Shown here piece after piece: positions 35,998-44,519 of a stretch of DNA of 61,790 bases (the first letter of the stretch is position 1; each line of letters opens with the position of its first letter). Below the pieces are notes generated by a model that saw nothing but the letters and a program-made list of their open reading frames with translations, was not told where the DNA came from and did not search any database. Position numbers and translations under genes: made by a program. The stretch comes from Planctomycetota bacterium. Lineage in GTDB: Bacteria > Planctomycetota > Planctomycetia > JALXBF01. The stretch spans positions 1 through 61,790 of the forward strand of contig JALXBF010000087.1 of the NCBI GenBank assembly GCA_026991575.1, in the 5' to 3' direction.

Positions 35998-36635
35998 GCC
36001 AACGTCGCAGAGACTGGGCCCTGTTGGTCAGCCTGACAGGTTTCGAGCTTGCCGTGGGTGCGGTGGCCCTGCTGCTTGCCTGGCTGCTGTCCGTGCCGCT
36101 GGCCGGGTTCTGGCACCCAGACCCGGCTGCACTGCTGACCGGCGCGCTGGCCGGTGTCGCGATGTTTGGCCTTCTGCTGGTTCTGATCCGCCTGCCGTTC
36201 GGGCCGTTGCTGCGGCTGCTCGAGGTGGTACGCCGCCTGGTGGGTTCCCTCTTCCAGGGCCGCCCGATTCTTGACTTGGCTCTGATCGCTGCAGCAGCGG
36301 GTGTGGGTGAGGAACTTCTCTTTCGCGGCTTCCTGCAGCAGTGGCTGACAGTTCACTGGGGCGATCCGGTCGGTATCGTGGTGGCTGCGGTTCTCTTCGG
36401 CGTGCTCCACCCACTGACGCTCAGCTACGCGGTTGTGGCCAGCCTTTTCGGCCTGATCCTGGGTGTCCTGGTGGTGGCGACTGGCAACCTCTGGTCGGCC
36501 ATCGCCGCGCACGCCCTTTATGACTTTCTGGCCATCCTCTACCTGGGTCGCACCTCGGGCGGCTCCCCCAGCTTGCCGGAGGCTGGCTCGGTCGCGGGCA
36601 CGGCCGCGGCCGCGCCCCCGGAAGCGGAAAGCTAG
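35994..36635 (+). CDS. CPBP family intramembrane metalloprotease
   Basis: A 213-residue membrane protein with about six helices. The CPBP motifs are AGVGEELLFRGFLQ (Glu106, Glu107), FGVLHPL (His139) and AIAAHALYDFLAI (His near 173). Such proteins cleave prenylated or signal-bearing peptides within the membrane. It starts with GTG overlapping the NhaC stop by four bases. The site-2 protease gene begins 51 bases downstream on the same strand. Its substrate is not known. Confidence 0.9.
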   Translation: MSQRRRDWALLVSLTGFELAVGAVALLLAWLLSVPLAGFWHPDPAALLTGALAGVAMFGLLLVLIRLPFGPLLRLLEVVRRLVGSLFQGRPILDLALIAAAAGVGEELLFRGFLQQWLTVHWGDPVGIVVAAVLFGVLHPLTLSYAVVASLFGLILGVLVVATGNLWSAIAAHALYDFLAILYLGRTSGGSPSLPEAGSVAGTAAAAPPEAES

Positions 36636-36686
36636 AATTGGACGAAATCCGTCTCGGTCCGACACAACCTACCGAATTGCCTCCCG

Positions 36687-37664
36687 ATGACGCTGGATTC
36701 GCACGAACCGTTACCGAACGACGGAAGGAACCGACCCGTTCGACTTGATCCTCCCGAGCCGCACGTTGTGGTTCTCGGGCCCGCGCAGTCCGAGCGACAC
36801 TCCGAGCCCACGGTGCCGGCGGGTCAGCGGGAGTACCGTCCGTCGCTTCTCTGGGCAGTGGTTCTGTTTCTGCTGACCTGTCTGTCGCTGTGGCTCGTTC
36901 AGGGTCCGGTCTACACGGCCACGCTGCTGACGATTCTCCTCTGCCATGAGATGGGCCACTTCGTGCAGGCGCGGCGCTACGGCGTGCGGAGCTCATACCC
37001 GCTGTTCATTCCGATGCCCCTGTCCCCCATTGGCACAATGGGCGCGATCATCCTGATGCGCAGCAACATTCCGAACCGAAAAGCCCTTTTCGACATCGGC
37101 ATTACGGGCCCGCTGGCCGGCCTAGTTCCGGCGCTGGCCGCCTGTGTGATCGGCATTTACCAGTCGCCCATCGTGCCGGTATCGGACCTTACTGGTGGCG
37201 AGTACATCATGCTGGGCGAGCCGCTGATCTTCAAGGCGCTAACCTGGCTGATCAAGGGCCCACGGCCGGAGGGCCACGAGCTCGTGCTCAACAGCGTTGC
37301 GTTCGCCGGCTGGGTGGGCATTTTCATCACGGCACTGAATCTGGCGCCGATCAGCCAGCTGGACGGAGGTCACGTGCTCTATGCGCTGCTTGGCCGCCGG
37401 TCGCGCTGGGTTGCGCTGGGGCTGTACCTGGCCGCGCTAGGAACGATTGGTGCGGAAGGGCTGCTGTGGCAACTGGGGTTGGTCGAAAGAACGCATTTCG
37501 GATGGCTCGTCGTGCTGATGCTCATCCTGGTCATCGGTCCGGTCCATCCGCCAACGCGTGACGACCGCCTGGAGATCGGGAGGGCTCGCCGGGTCCTTGG
37601 TTGGTTGACGCTACCGTTTTTCTTCCTGGGTTTTACCCCTGATCCGCTCCAGCTCGGCCCGTAA
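36687..37664 (+). CDS. Site-2 protease family (M50) metalloprotease
   Basis: A 325-residue multi-spanning zinc protease that cuts transmembrane substrates. The zinc motif is LLCHEMGHF (His87, Glu88, His91) and the third ligand lies in APISQLDGGHV (Asp226). GTMGAIILMRS and DIGITGPLAGLVPAL are typical of the subfamily. The disordered N-terminus of about 45 residues is polar. It follows a CPBP protease by 51 bases, so two different intramembrane proteases may share a transcript. No anti-sigma factor is next door. Confidence 0.92.
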   Translation: MTLDSHEPLPNDGRNRPVRLDPPEPHVVVLGPAQSERHSEPTVPAGQREYRPSLLWAVVLFLLTCLSLWLVQGPVYTATLLTILLCHEMGHFVQARRYGVRSSYPLFIPMPLSPIGTMGAIILMRSNIPNRKALFDIGITGPLAGLVPALAACVIGIYQSPIVPVSDLTGGEYIMLGEPLIFKALTWLIKGPRPEGHELVLNSVAFAGWVGIFITALNLAPISQLDGGHVLYALLGRRSRWVALGLYLAALGTIGAEGLLWQLGLVERTHFGWLVVLMLILVIGPVHPPTRDDRLEIGRARRVLGWLTLPFFFLGFTPDPLQLGP

Positions 37665-37716
37665 CGCTGCGGGGGCGCTCTGTCACGCCGCCTGCAGGCG
37701 CGGTAAGATGTAGAAG

Positions 37717-37733
37717 CGGGCCAAGCTGGCCCG
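37717..37733 (+). terminator. Weak hairpin after the site-2 protease gene
   Basis: A 7-bp stem (CGGGCCA with TGGCCCG) and loop AGC lie about 50 bases beyond the stop, without a T-run. Confidence 0.3.
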
Positions 37734-37829
37734 TCCCCGCCAAGGTGCTCTTCCCTGCCATCCGAGGGTGTGCAGGCCCACCACCGTAACCGGCAACCGA
37801 TTGGCTAGCGATATCCGGAGGCTCATGCG

Positions 37830-38603
37830 ATGCGCACGCGCCTTGCAAGCCCCATGCTCCTTGTTGCCGTTCTTGTGGCTGCTCCGCTACTGGCGCTGGA
37901 CCTGCCAGAGCTGGCCGCGGTGCTTAAGGCCACGGACATTGACCCGCTGGTCGAGAAAGTCATCGGCTCGCTCGAGCGTGACACCACGGACGCGGCCACC
38001 TACCGCCAGGCCAAGACGCGCGTGGAGCACGCCGCCTACACGCTGGCGCTTTACGCGGAGGCCGTTGCCCGGGCCGACGGATCGGTGAGCTGGAAGCAGA
38101 ACGCACGCGCCATCCGCGACTTGGCCATCGAACTGGCCAAGGCGACCAACCAGACAAAGGCCCGCCAGCTGCTGGAGAAGATCAAGCAGGGCCTGGCAGG
38201 CGCCAGCCTTGGACAGAACGGCGCAGAGAAGAGCTGGGAGGACGTTGCTCCGCTGCTGCACGTGATGAAAGAGGTCAATCTCGTGAACCGGTCCCTTCGT
38301 CGCTACGTCCGGCGCGAGCGATACTTCAAGCGGTACCACGACCGACTTGAGGCCGCGGCGGTCGCCATGACGTTGCTCTCCTACATAGCGGCTCACGACA
38401 ACTCCCCTGCCAAGGAGGCCAAGGACGTACCCAACCCGGAGGCTAAGTACGATGACTACTCGGTGCAGTTCTTCAATCTCTCGCGCGAGACGCTGCAGGC
38501 CGTACGTGCCAACGACTTCAAACAGGCAGCGGCGAAGGTGAAAGCCATGCAGAAGGTGTGCTCAAGCTGCCACGAGGATTTCCGACCGGACATTGAAATC
38601 TGA
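37830..38603 (+). CDS. Exported cytochrome c with C-terminal CSSCH
   Basis: A 257-residue protein with a signal peptide (PMLLVAVLVAAPLLA) and a single haem c site VCSSCH (Cys244-His248) close to the C-terminus. The rest is helical. The C-terminal haem position recalls class II cytochrome c', though the protein is about twice as long. It should be a periplasmic electron carrier or sensor of small ligands. GGAGG precedes the start. It may donate to the di-haem peroxidase 5 kb upstream, but that is a guess. Confidence 0.85.
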   Translation: MRTRLASPMLLVAVLVAAPLLALDLPELAAVLKATDIDPLVEKVIGSLERDTTDAATYRQAKTRVEHAAYTLALYAEAVARADGSVSWKQNARAIRDLAIELAKATNQTKARQLLEKIKQGLAGASLGQNGAEKSWEDVAPLLHVMKEVNLVNRSLRRYVRRERYFKRYHDRLEAAAVAMTLLSYIAAHDNSPAKEAKDVPNPEAKYDDYSVQFFNLSRETLQAVRANDFKQAAAKVKAMQKVCSSCHEDFRPDIEI

Positions 38604-38820
38604 CCGGCCGCTGCCGGTCGGGCGGCGATCCCCCCGCATGTGGTCATCTCGGCGTCGCGACCCGCGCCGCGGTCAGCCGCTCAGTTCGATGCGACGCGGC
38701 GCGCTCCGGTGCTCCGCGCACGCCGTGCCCAGCACCTGCTACGAGCCTCCGGCCCACCGACCACCCCATCCCGCGGCGACATCCGCCGTCGGCGGCTCGC
38801 CCACTGACGGTACCGCGATT

Positions 38821-38829
38821 TGCTATAAT
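38821..38829 (+). promoter_or_regulatory. Extended -10 promoter of the MFS gene
   Basis: TGCTATAAT contains a perfect TATAAT (38824-38829) with the upstream TG of an extended -10 element, 60 bases before the start. A -35 box is weak, as expected for this class. Confidence 0.65.
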
Positions 38830-38888
38830 CCTCCCCTTGCACGCGTTCGACTCCCCACGAAACCCGACCCGGACGGAGAAGCGCACCG

Positions 38889-40487
38889 ATGGCGACTGCT
38901 GCGGCTCCGGCGACTCCTGAAATCCACCGCGGTCGCGTCTTCCTCGGCTGCTTCATGGCCCTGGTCGCTACGGCGTTCGGATTCATTATCCGAGCGACCA
39001 TCATCGATGACTGGCGTGTGCAGTTTAACCTGAGCCAAACTCAGATTGGCTACATCCAGGGCGCGGGGCTTTACCCGTTCGCGATCTCCATCATCCTCTT
39101 CAGCCTGGTGGTCGACAGCATCGGTTACGGGGTGTCGATGATCTTTGCGTTCGTCGGACACTTGCTGTCACTGGTTATCACGCTCACGGCCCGCGATTTC
39201 GCCCAGCTCTATGCCGGCCAGTTCCTCTTTGCCCTCTCCAACGGCGTGGTGGAAGCTGTCATCAACCCGGTCGTCGCCACGATGTACGAGAAGGAAAAGA
39301 CGCATTACCTGAACATCTTGCATGCCGGCTGGCCCGGCGGCCTGGTGCTCGGCGGCTTGCTGGCGCTCTTGCTGGGCGCCGTGCCTTTGGACGTCAGCAC
39401 CGCTGTCATGTGGCGTCTGAAGATGGCACTCGTAGCGCTGCCCACCGTAGCGTACGGCATCCTGCTCTTCGGCCAGCGCTTCCCGGTTCAGGAGCGGGTT
39501 GCGGCGGGCGTTTCCTACCTGGAAATGCTCAGCGAGTTCGGTACTGCGAGCTGCTTGATCACGTGTGCTTTGTTGGTCACCGGGCTGAATCAGATCCTGG
39601 AAGTTTTCGGCATCGCTTTCCCGCTATGGCTCGCCGCGGTGTTGGTCGTGGTGCCAACGGCATTGTTTGCGGCTGTGGTCCGCAGCTTTGGCCGTCCGAT
39701 GTTCGTCCTGCTGCTGCTGGTCATGTTCCTGCTGGCGACCACGGAACTGGGCACCGACAGCTGGATTGCCGACATCATGGGTAGCGTCCTGCAGAGCGAA
39801 AACGCCGGCGACTTGGTTCTGGTCTACACGTCGCTGATCATGTTCGTTCTTCGCTTCTTCGCGGGCCCGATCGTGCACGTGATTTCGCCGCTGGGGCTGT
39901 TGGCCGTCAGTGCAGCGCTGGCCACTGTCGGGCTCGTGTCCTTGTCGTACGCGGGTGCGGCTGCTGGCATGGTGTTCGTCGCTGCAACCATTTACGGCGT
40001 GGGCAAGACGTTCTTCTGGCCAACCACGCTCGGCGTCGTTAGCGAACAGTTCCCCAAGGGGGGTGCCCTGACACTGAACGCCATCGCCGGTGTGGGCATG
40101 CTTGCCGTCGGCACGCTGGGCAACCCGCTCATCGGCATGCTCCAGGACCGCAGCATCGACCGCCTTCTGGCAGAGCGGGCTCCGGAGCTCAGGGAGAAGG
40201 TGCTGGTCGAAAAGTCGGCCATGCTGGGTAAGTACTACGCACTGGACGAAAAGAAACTGGGTAGCCTGCCACCACAGCAGCGCAAGAAGGTAGACGCCAT
40301 TGTCCGCGAGGCACGTCAGGCAACGTTGCGGCAGATCGCCGTGCTGCCTGCCATCATGTTCATCTGCTACGTCGGGCTGATCGTCTACTTCATCCAGCGC
40401 GGCGGTTACCAGGCGCAGGTGCTGACCGGCCACTCAGCCGAGGATGAGGAGTTCGTCGGCGGCACGGAAGGGCCGATTGAGGGTTGA
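38889..40487 (+). CDS. MFS transporter
   Basis: A 532-residue permease of the major facilitator superfamily with 12 predicted helices and a soluble segment between about 425 and 490 (DRSIDRLLAERAPELREKV to LPPQQRKKVDAIV) before the last helix. FGFIIRATIIDDWRVQFNLSQTQIGYIQ near the N-terminus and GVGKTFFWPTTLGVVSEQFPKG later are characteristic of a subgroup in planctomycetes. Substrate is unknown; sugars are possible. The start has CGGAGA and an extended -10 promoter. Its last 98 bases overlap the convergent glycosyltransferase gene. Confidence 0.88.
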   Translation: MATAAAPATPEIHRGRVFLGCFMALVATAFGFIIRATIIDDWRVQFNLSQTQIGYIQGAGLYPFAISIILFSLVVDSIGYGVSMIFAFVGHLLSLVITLTARDFAQLYAGQFLFALSNGVVEAVINPVVATMYEKEKTHYLNILHAGWPGGLVLGGLLALLLGAVPLDVSTAVMWRLKMALVALPTVAYGILLFGQRFPVQERVAAGVSYLEMLSEFGTASCLITCALLVTGLNQILEVFGIAFPLWLAAVLVVVPTALFAAVVRSFGRPMFVLLLLVMFLLATTELGTDSWIADIMGSVLQSENAGDLVLVYTSLIMFVLRFFAGPIVHVISPLGLLAVSAALATVGLVSLSYAGAAAGMVFVAATIYGVGKTFFWPTTLGVVSEQFPKGGALTLNAIAGVGMLAVGTLGNPLIGMLQDRSIDRLLAERAPELREKVLVEKSAMLGKYYALDEKKLGSLPPQQRKKVDAIVREARQATLRQIAVLPAIMFICYVGLIVYFIQRGGYQAQVLTGHSAEDEEFVGGTEGPIEG

Positions 40488-42144
40488 CGGAGTCGACGGC
40501 CGGTGCGGAACGTGCCGTTTGGTGCGTCCGCGCATCGTTGACTGACCGCTCCGTCGCTTCCTGCGCCGCCAGGACCACTGGACAACCCTCCGCTTCTTTG
40601 GTCGCGGCAGCCAAGCTGGCCGGATCCAGGAAGCCTTGGACGCTGTTGACCAGCAACAGCGCACCGATGGCATGCACGGCTAGCACGCCGGACCAGCGTG
40701 CCGGAGTCATCCGAGCCCCGGGGGCGGCCGCCAGCAGCAGAAACGGCGCAAAGATGAGCCACAACCGGGCGACTTCGCCGCGGTTCTTCCCCGACAGCCA
40801 CAGCAGTACCCACACCGCCAGCACAGCGAGCAGGGTTCTCAACGCGATCGACCGGCGCGCCCAGCCACGACATAGGAGCCAGGGTAGCGAGATCAATCCA
40901 ACCGTCGCCAACGGGGCACCGGCGGCCATGACCAGCTCCAGCGGATTGATCAGCAGCCACGCCAGATAGCTACGCGGGTAGCGCACGTTGAACTCAGCGT
41001 GGCGACGGTAGGCGACGAACCAGCTCTCAACCAGGTTCAGACCTGTCAGCAAGTAGAACGCAGCTGTCAGCGCCGCGGCGACGGAGATTGCCACAGCAGC
41101 CGCTACGAGCAGCGTTCTTCGGCTCTGCTGATTAGCCCAGGCGTGCGCAACCCAGGCCAGGCCTATCGCAACGGCGACCGGCGCGTACGCCAGACTGAAG
41201 AGCATCCCCCCCCAGAGCACTCCGGCCGTTGCCGCAGCGGCAACCAGGGCACGGCCACACTGGGACCGAACTGCCGCTTCGCCAACCGCCACGGCGGCGG
41301 TGACCGCCAGCAGCGCAAAGAACGGATAGAGGACGTCCGACTTGGGCGCAAAAACCGCCACACCAGGGCAAAACCACCAGGAACAGGCCAACAGCCACGC
41401 GTTTGCCCGGTCAACCAGCCGTACCGCTAATCGCCACAGCGGCAGCCAGGCGGCCGCGGCGCAGGCGACCGACAGGTAGGCAACCAGGTCCAGCGCCGCC
41501 CGCTCCGCTCGGCCCGGCGGCGGCTTCAGCAGCTGGTAGCCTGTTTGCAGCTGGGCTGGCTCCAGTTCCAACACAAAGCGGACGACTCCTGGGTGCCCGT
41601 CACAGAACCGCAGCGCGGCGTAGTGAAGCATGACCAGTCCGGGGGGGTGGGTGGCAAGGTGGAAGGGTTCAGGCTGGCTGCGTTGGAAATCGGCATATCG
41701 GGCTAGGAACTGCTGCAAGCCCTCTTCAGCCAGCTCATCTCGGGCCACCGTGTGGTAGCCGCTGATCATGGGCCAGTACAACACGTTCGGCCATTTCGCG
41801 AGATTGAACGGGGCGGGTGGGCTGGTCTGAAGCACCAGATTGCCGGCAAGCGCACCGGTAAGCCCAAGCACCGCCGCGCCCCAGGACCATGCACCGCCCC
41901 ATCTGGCCATTTTGTAACCGGCGCACAACAACGCGACCAACACCGGCGCGGCGACCAGCACGGGGCCGACGCTCGCCAGGTCCAGCGGATGATCCAGGAT
42001 CCCCCACTGCCACTGGCCGTCGATGCCCGCCGGGAGCCGGCCGGCGCGCAGCGCCAGCGGCAGGGCGACGGCAAGCATGCTGCCCGCGATCAGGGCTGCT
42101 GTGCGGACCGCCGCGGGGACCACGGCGGTTTCGGTGTCGGCCAT
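40390..42144 (-). CDS. Multi-spanning membrane glycosyltransferase-like protein
   Basis: A 584-residue integral membrane protein with about 11-13 helices. A periplasmic loop after the third helix (NLAKWPNVLYWPMISGYHTVARDE; FHLATHPPGLVMLHY) and a segment FAPKSDVLYPFFA recall GT-C glycosyltransferases of the GT39/ArnT type, though a clean DE motif is not seen. Substrate is unknown. The first Met of the frame at 42216 is rejected for ATG at 42144. The last ~50 residues are polar and antisense to the MFS gene, an unusual 98-base convergent overlap. Confidence 0.75.
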   Translation of the reverse strand: MADTETAVVPAAVRTAALIAGSMLAVALPLALRAGRLPAGIDGQWQWGILDHPLDLASVGPVLVAAPVLVALLCAGYKMARWGGAWSWGAAVLGLTGALAGNLVLQTSPPAPFNLAKWPNVLYWPMISGYHTVARDELAEEGLQQFLARYADFQRSQPEPFHLATHPPGLVMLHYAALRFCDGHPGVVRFVLELEPAQLQTGYQLLKPPPGRAERAALDLVAYLSVACAAAAWLPLWRLAVRLVDRANAWLLACSWWFCPGVAVFAPKSDVLYPFFALLAVTAAVAVGEAAVRSQCGRALVAAAATAGVLWGGMLFSLAYAPVAVAIGLAWVAHAWANQQSRRTLLVAAAVAISVAAALTAAFYLLTGLNLVESWFVAYRRHAEFNVRYPRSYLAWLLINPLELVMAAGAPLATVGLISLPWLLCRGWARRSIALRTLLAVLAVWVLLWLSGKNRGEVARLWLIFAPFLLLAAAPGARMTPARWSGVLAVHAIGALLLVNSVQGFLDPASLAAATKEAEGCPVVLAAQEATERSVNDARTHQTARSAPAVDSVNPQSALPCRRRTPHPRLSGRSAPAPGNRRAG

Positions 42145-42548
42145 AGGCACGGGTTCTCGCTCAGGGACGAACGGGGCCCGCTTGCGACAAGAAGTCGAAC
42201 CGTCGGAGCGGAACACTTCCGTTTTGCCCGGACGTATGGTATGCTAGAGCTGTGGATGTCGCCGCGTTGTCCGTCGCGGTCGCCAGCGTCTGGTGCCACA
42301 GGTGACCGCGGGACTGCCGTTCGAGGAGGCGACCATGGCGCTGGTACTGTCCGCAGGGCATTTCGTGCACACGCAGGCATCGCGCCGTCGTACCCCTTCC
42401 CGGAGACGTGTCACCCTGCTGGTATATGACGGACCGTGGTTTAGCCGGTCGCGGCGCTAAGCCACGGTCCGAGCTTGCTCGGGATTTCCGGTTCACTTCG
42501 CTGGTGTGAACGTGCAGGTGCTTATCGATTCGCAGAAGGAGGATACTC
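42145..42548. other. Divergent intergenic region before the ACT-domain gene
   Basis: About 400 bases with no supported gene. It holds a strong hairpin at 42431-42470 and the upstream regions of two divergent genes. Confidence 0.55.
42431..42470 (+). promoter_or_regulatory. Strong hairpin in the leader of the ACT-domain gene
   Basis: A 15-bp stem (42431-42445 with 42456-42470, one U-G pair) closes on a ten-base loop, 78 bases before the ACT gene. Without a T-run it may be a leader structure, an operator or a dispersed palindromic element. Confidence 0.45.
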
Positions 42549-43004
42549 ATGGAAAGCCGCAAGCAGTTCACCGCCTGGCTGGAGAACAAGCCCGGTCGCC
42601 TGGCCAAGATCTGCAGCGCGCTGGCCAAAGAGAAGGTCAACATCACGGCGCTGACAGTGATGGACACGCGCGAGCAGAGCGTGTTGCGATTGGTCACGGA
42701 CAACATCGACACCACGAAGCGGGTGTTCACCGAACTGGGCGTCCCCTATCGGGTCAATGATGTGTTGGTTGTAGAGATGACCAACCGTCCCGGTGCCTTG
42801 GCACGGGTCTGCGAGCGGCTGGCCGAAGAGCACATCAACATCGAGTACGCTTACTGCTCGGCGGGTGCCAAGAACGGCAAGACTGTTGGCGTCTTCAAGG
42901 TTTCGAATCTGAGCCGGGCAATCCGCGTGCTGAGCAACAACGGTGCTTCGGGGACGCGACAGCGGCGCAAGCCAGGGCGGCTGCCTGCGTATGCTCGTGG
43001 CTAG
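42549..43004 (+). CDS. Double ACT-domain protein
   Basis: A 151-residue protein of two tandem ACT domains, about 5-70 (FTAWLENKPGRLAKICSAL) and 73-135 (VVEMTNRPGALARVCERLAE), and a short basic tail. Free-standing ACT pairs bind amino acids and regulate metabolism, usually by contact with another protein. There is no catalytic domain. A strong AAGGAGG ribosome site precedes the start. It lies 76 bases before an NtrC-type regulator. The ligand cannot be read from sequence. Confidence 0.92.
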   Translation: MESRKQFTAWLENKPGRLAKICSALAKEKVNITALTVMDTREQSVLRLVTDNIDTTKRVFTELGVPYRVNDVLVVEMTNRPGALARVCERLAEEHINIEYAYCSAGAKNGKTVGVFKVSNLSRAIRVLSNNGASGTRQRRKPGRLPAYARG

Positions 43005-43036
43005 AGCTGGTGGCTGGCTGGAGCCGCCGCCGGCCA

Positions 43037-43058
43037 CCGCAGCGGTCGGCCGCTGCGG
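43037..43058 (+). terminator. Hairpin between the ACT gene and the NtrC-type gene
   Basis: A perfect 9-bp stem (CCGCAGCGG with CCGCTGCGG) with loop TCGG lies 33 bases beyond the ACT stop. It has no T-run and could be a weak terminator or leader hairpin. Confidence 0.4.
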
Positions 43059-43080
43059 GCAGGGCAGATAATTACGCGAG

Positions 43081-44505
43081 ATGAAGGCATCGATCCTGAT
43101 CGCGGAATCTGCCCAAGATGCCGCTTCGTGGCTTCGTGAAGAACTGCGCAGTTGGGGGCTGCTGGTCCGCTCGGCCAACAGCGTGGACCAGTTACGGACC
43201 AGCGTCAGTACGGAGCCAACCGACATCGTCCTGTTGGATACGGCACTGAGCCCGGACGGCTGGCCCGAGCTGCTGGATGAGCTGCACCAGGTCCGGCACG
43301 CGTTGGCGATCGTGGTCGCGTCCGCCTCGCCGGATGTGCGCACGGCCGTGGAGGCGATGCGGCGTGGTGCGTTCGATTACGTCCAGAAGCCGTACGATCT
43401 GTCCGAGCTCCAGGTCATCCTGAACCGGGCTGTGGGCCTGGCCAAGATGCACCGCGAGCTCGAGGCGCTACGCCGCGGCCAGGTCAAGTGCGCTGGCCTG
43501 CTGGGTGTTAGCCCCGCGATGGCCCAGGTATTCGCCGTCGTCGAGAAGATCGCCCGCAGTCCGTACACTACGGTGCTGATCACGGGCGAAAGCGGCACGG
43601 GCAAGGAGCTCGTGGCCCGCGCGATCCATAATGCCTCGGAGGGAGTCTCCGGTCCCTTCGTGGCCATCTCGTGCACGGCGTTCCAGGAGACCCTGCTGGA
43701 GAGTGAACTCTTTGGCCACGAGCGGGGCGCGTTCACCGACGCACGGGAACGCAAGCTTGGCCTGTTCGAAGTCGCCGACGGCGGCACCCTGTTCCTCGAC
43801 GAAATCGGCGACATGGATCTGAAGGTGCAGGGCAAGCTCCTGCGCGCGCTGGAAGAGAAAGCCATCCGGCGCGTGGGCGGCACGCAGGCCATCCGGATCA
43901 ACGTCCGCGTGATTGCAGCCACGAACCGCGACCTGGAGCACCTCGTCCGCGAGGGCAGGTTCCGGGAGGACCTCTACTACCGGCTGCGCGTGGTCCCGAT
44001 CCACTTGCCCCCCCTCCGTGAGCGTGTCGAGGACATCCCGCTGCTGGCCAACGAGTTCCTCCGTGAGTTCGCTACTCAGTTCGGAAAGGCAATGCAAGGC
44101 TTCACGCCTCAGGCCATGGAGGTCTTAACCAGCTACCCCTGGCCCGGGAACGTGCGCGAGCTACGGAACGTCATCGAACGGATCGTGCTGCTGGAGGAGT
44201 GTCAGTGGATCGACGTGCCGAATCTGCCCCGCGAGCTCCTGGCGCACACAGGGCATGCGTCCCCCCGTGAACCGCTCCCCGGGCCGCTCTCCGATCAGGC
44301 CCTCTGGCGGTTGCCGTACCGGGAAGCAAAGGGGAGGATCATCGAGGATTTTGAGCGGCGTTACCTCATCGGGCTGCTGCACGCCCATCAGGGCAACGTC
44401 ACGCGCGCCGCAGCTGCAGCCGGCATCCCCCGCGGTAGCCTCCAGCGGCTGCTACGCAAGCACGGCCTGCGTTCGGAGACGTTCCGCCGCGATGGCAATC
44501 GCTGA
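43081..44505 (+). CDS. NtrC-type sigma54-dependent response regulator
   Basis: A 474-residue transcription activator. The receiver domain (1-120) keeps phospho-acceptor Asp53 and Lys103, but the usual acidic pair after strand 1 reads AES, so magnesium binding may be weak. The AAA+ domain has Walker A GESGTGKE (169-176), the sigma54-contact GAFTDA (216-221) and Walker B GGTLFLDEIG. A Fis-type helix-turn-helix lies at the end (NVTRAAAAAGIPRGSLQRLLRKHGL). No sensor kinase is adjacent. The ribosome site is weak. Its targets should have -24/-12 promoters. Confidence 0.95.
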   Translation: MKASILIAESAQDAASWLREELRSWGLLVRSANSVDQLRTSVSTEPTDIVLLDTALSPDGWPELLDELHQVRHALAIVVASASPDVRTAVEAMRRGAFDYVQKPYDLSELQVILNRAVGLAKMHRELEALRRGQVKCAGLLGVSPAMAQVFAVVEKIARSPYTTVLITGESGTGKELVARAIHNASEGVSGPFVAISCTAFQETLLESELFGHERGAFTDARERKLGLFEVADGGTLFLDEIGDMDLKVQGKLLRALEEKAIRRVGGTQAIRINVRVIAATNRDLEHLVREGRFREDLYYRLRVVPIHLPPLRERVEDIPLLANEFLREFATQFGKAMQGFTPQAMEVLTSYPWPGNVRELRNVIERIVLLEECQWIDVPNLPRELLAHTGHASPREPLPGPLSDQALWRLPYREAKGRIIEDFERRYLIGLLHAHQGNVTRAAAAAGIPRGSLQRLLRKHGLRSETFRRDGNR

Positions 44506-44519
44506 GCACTCGCCCGCAC

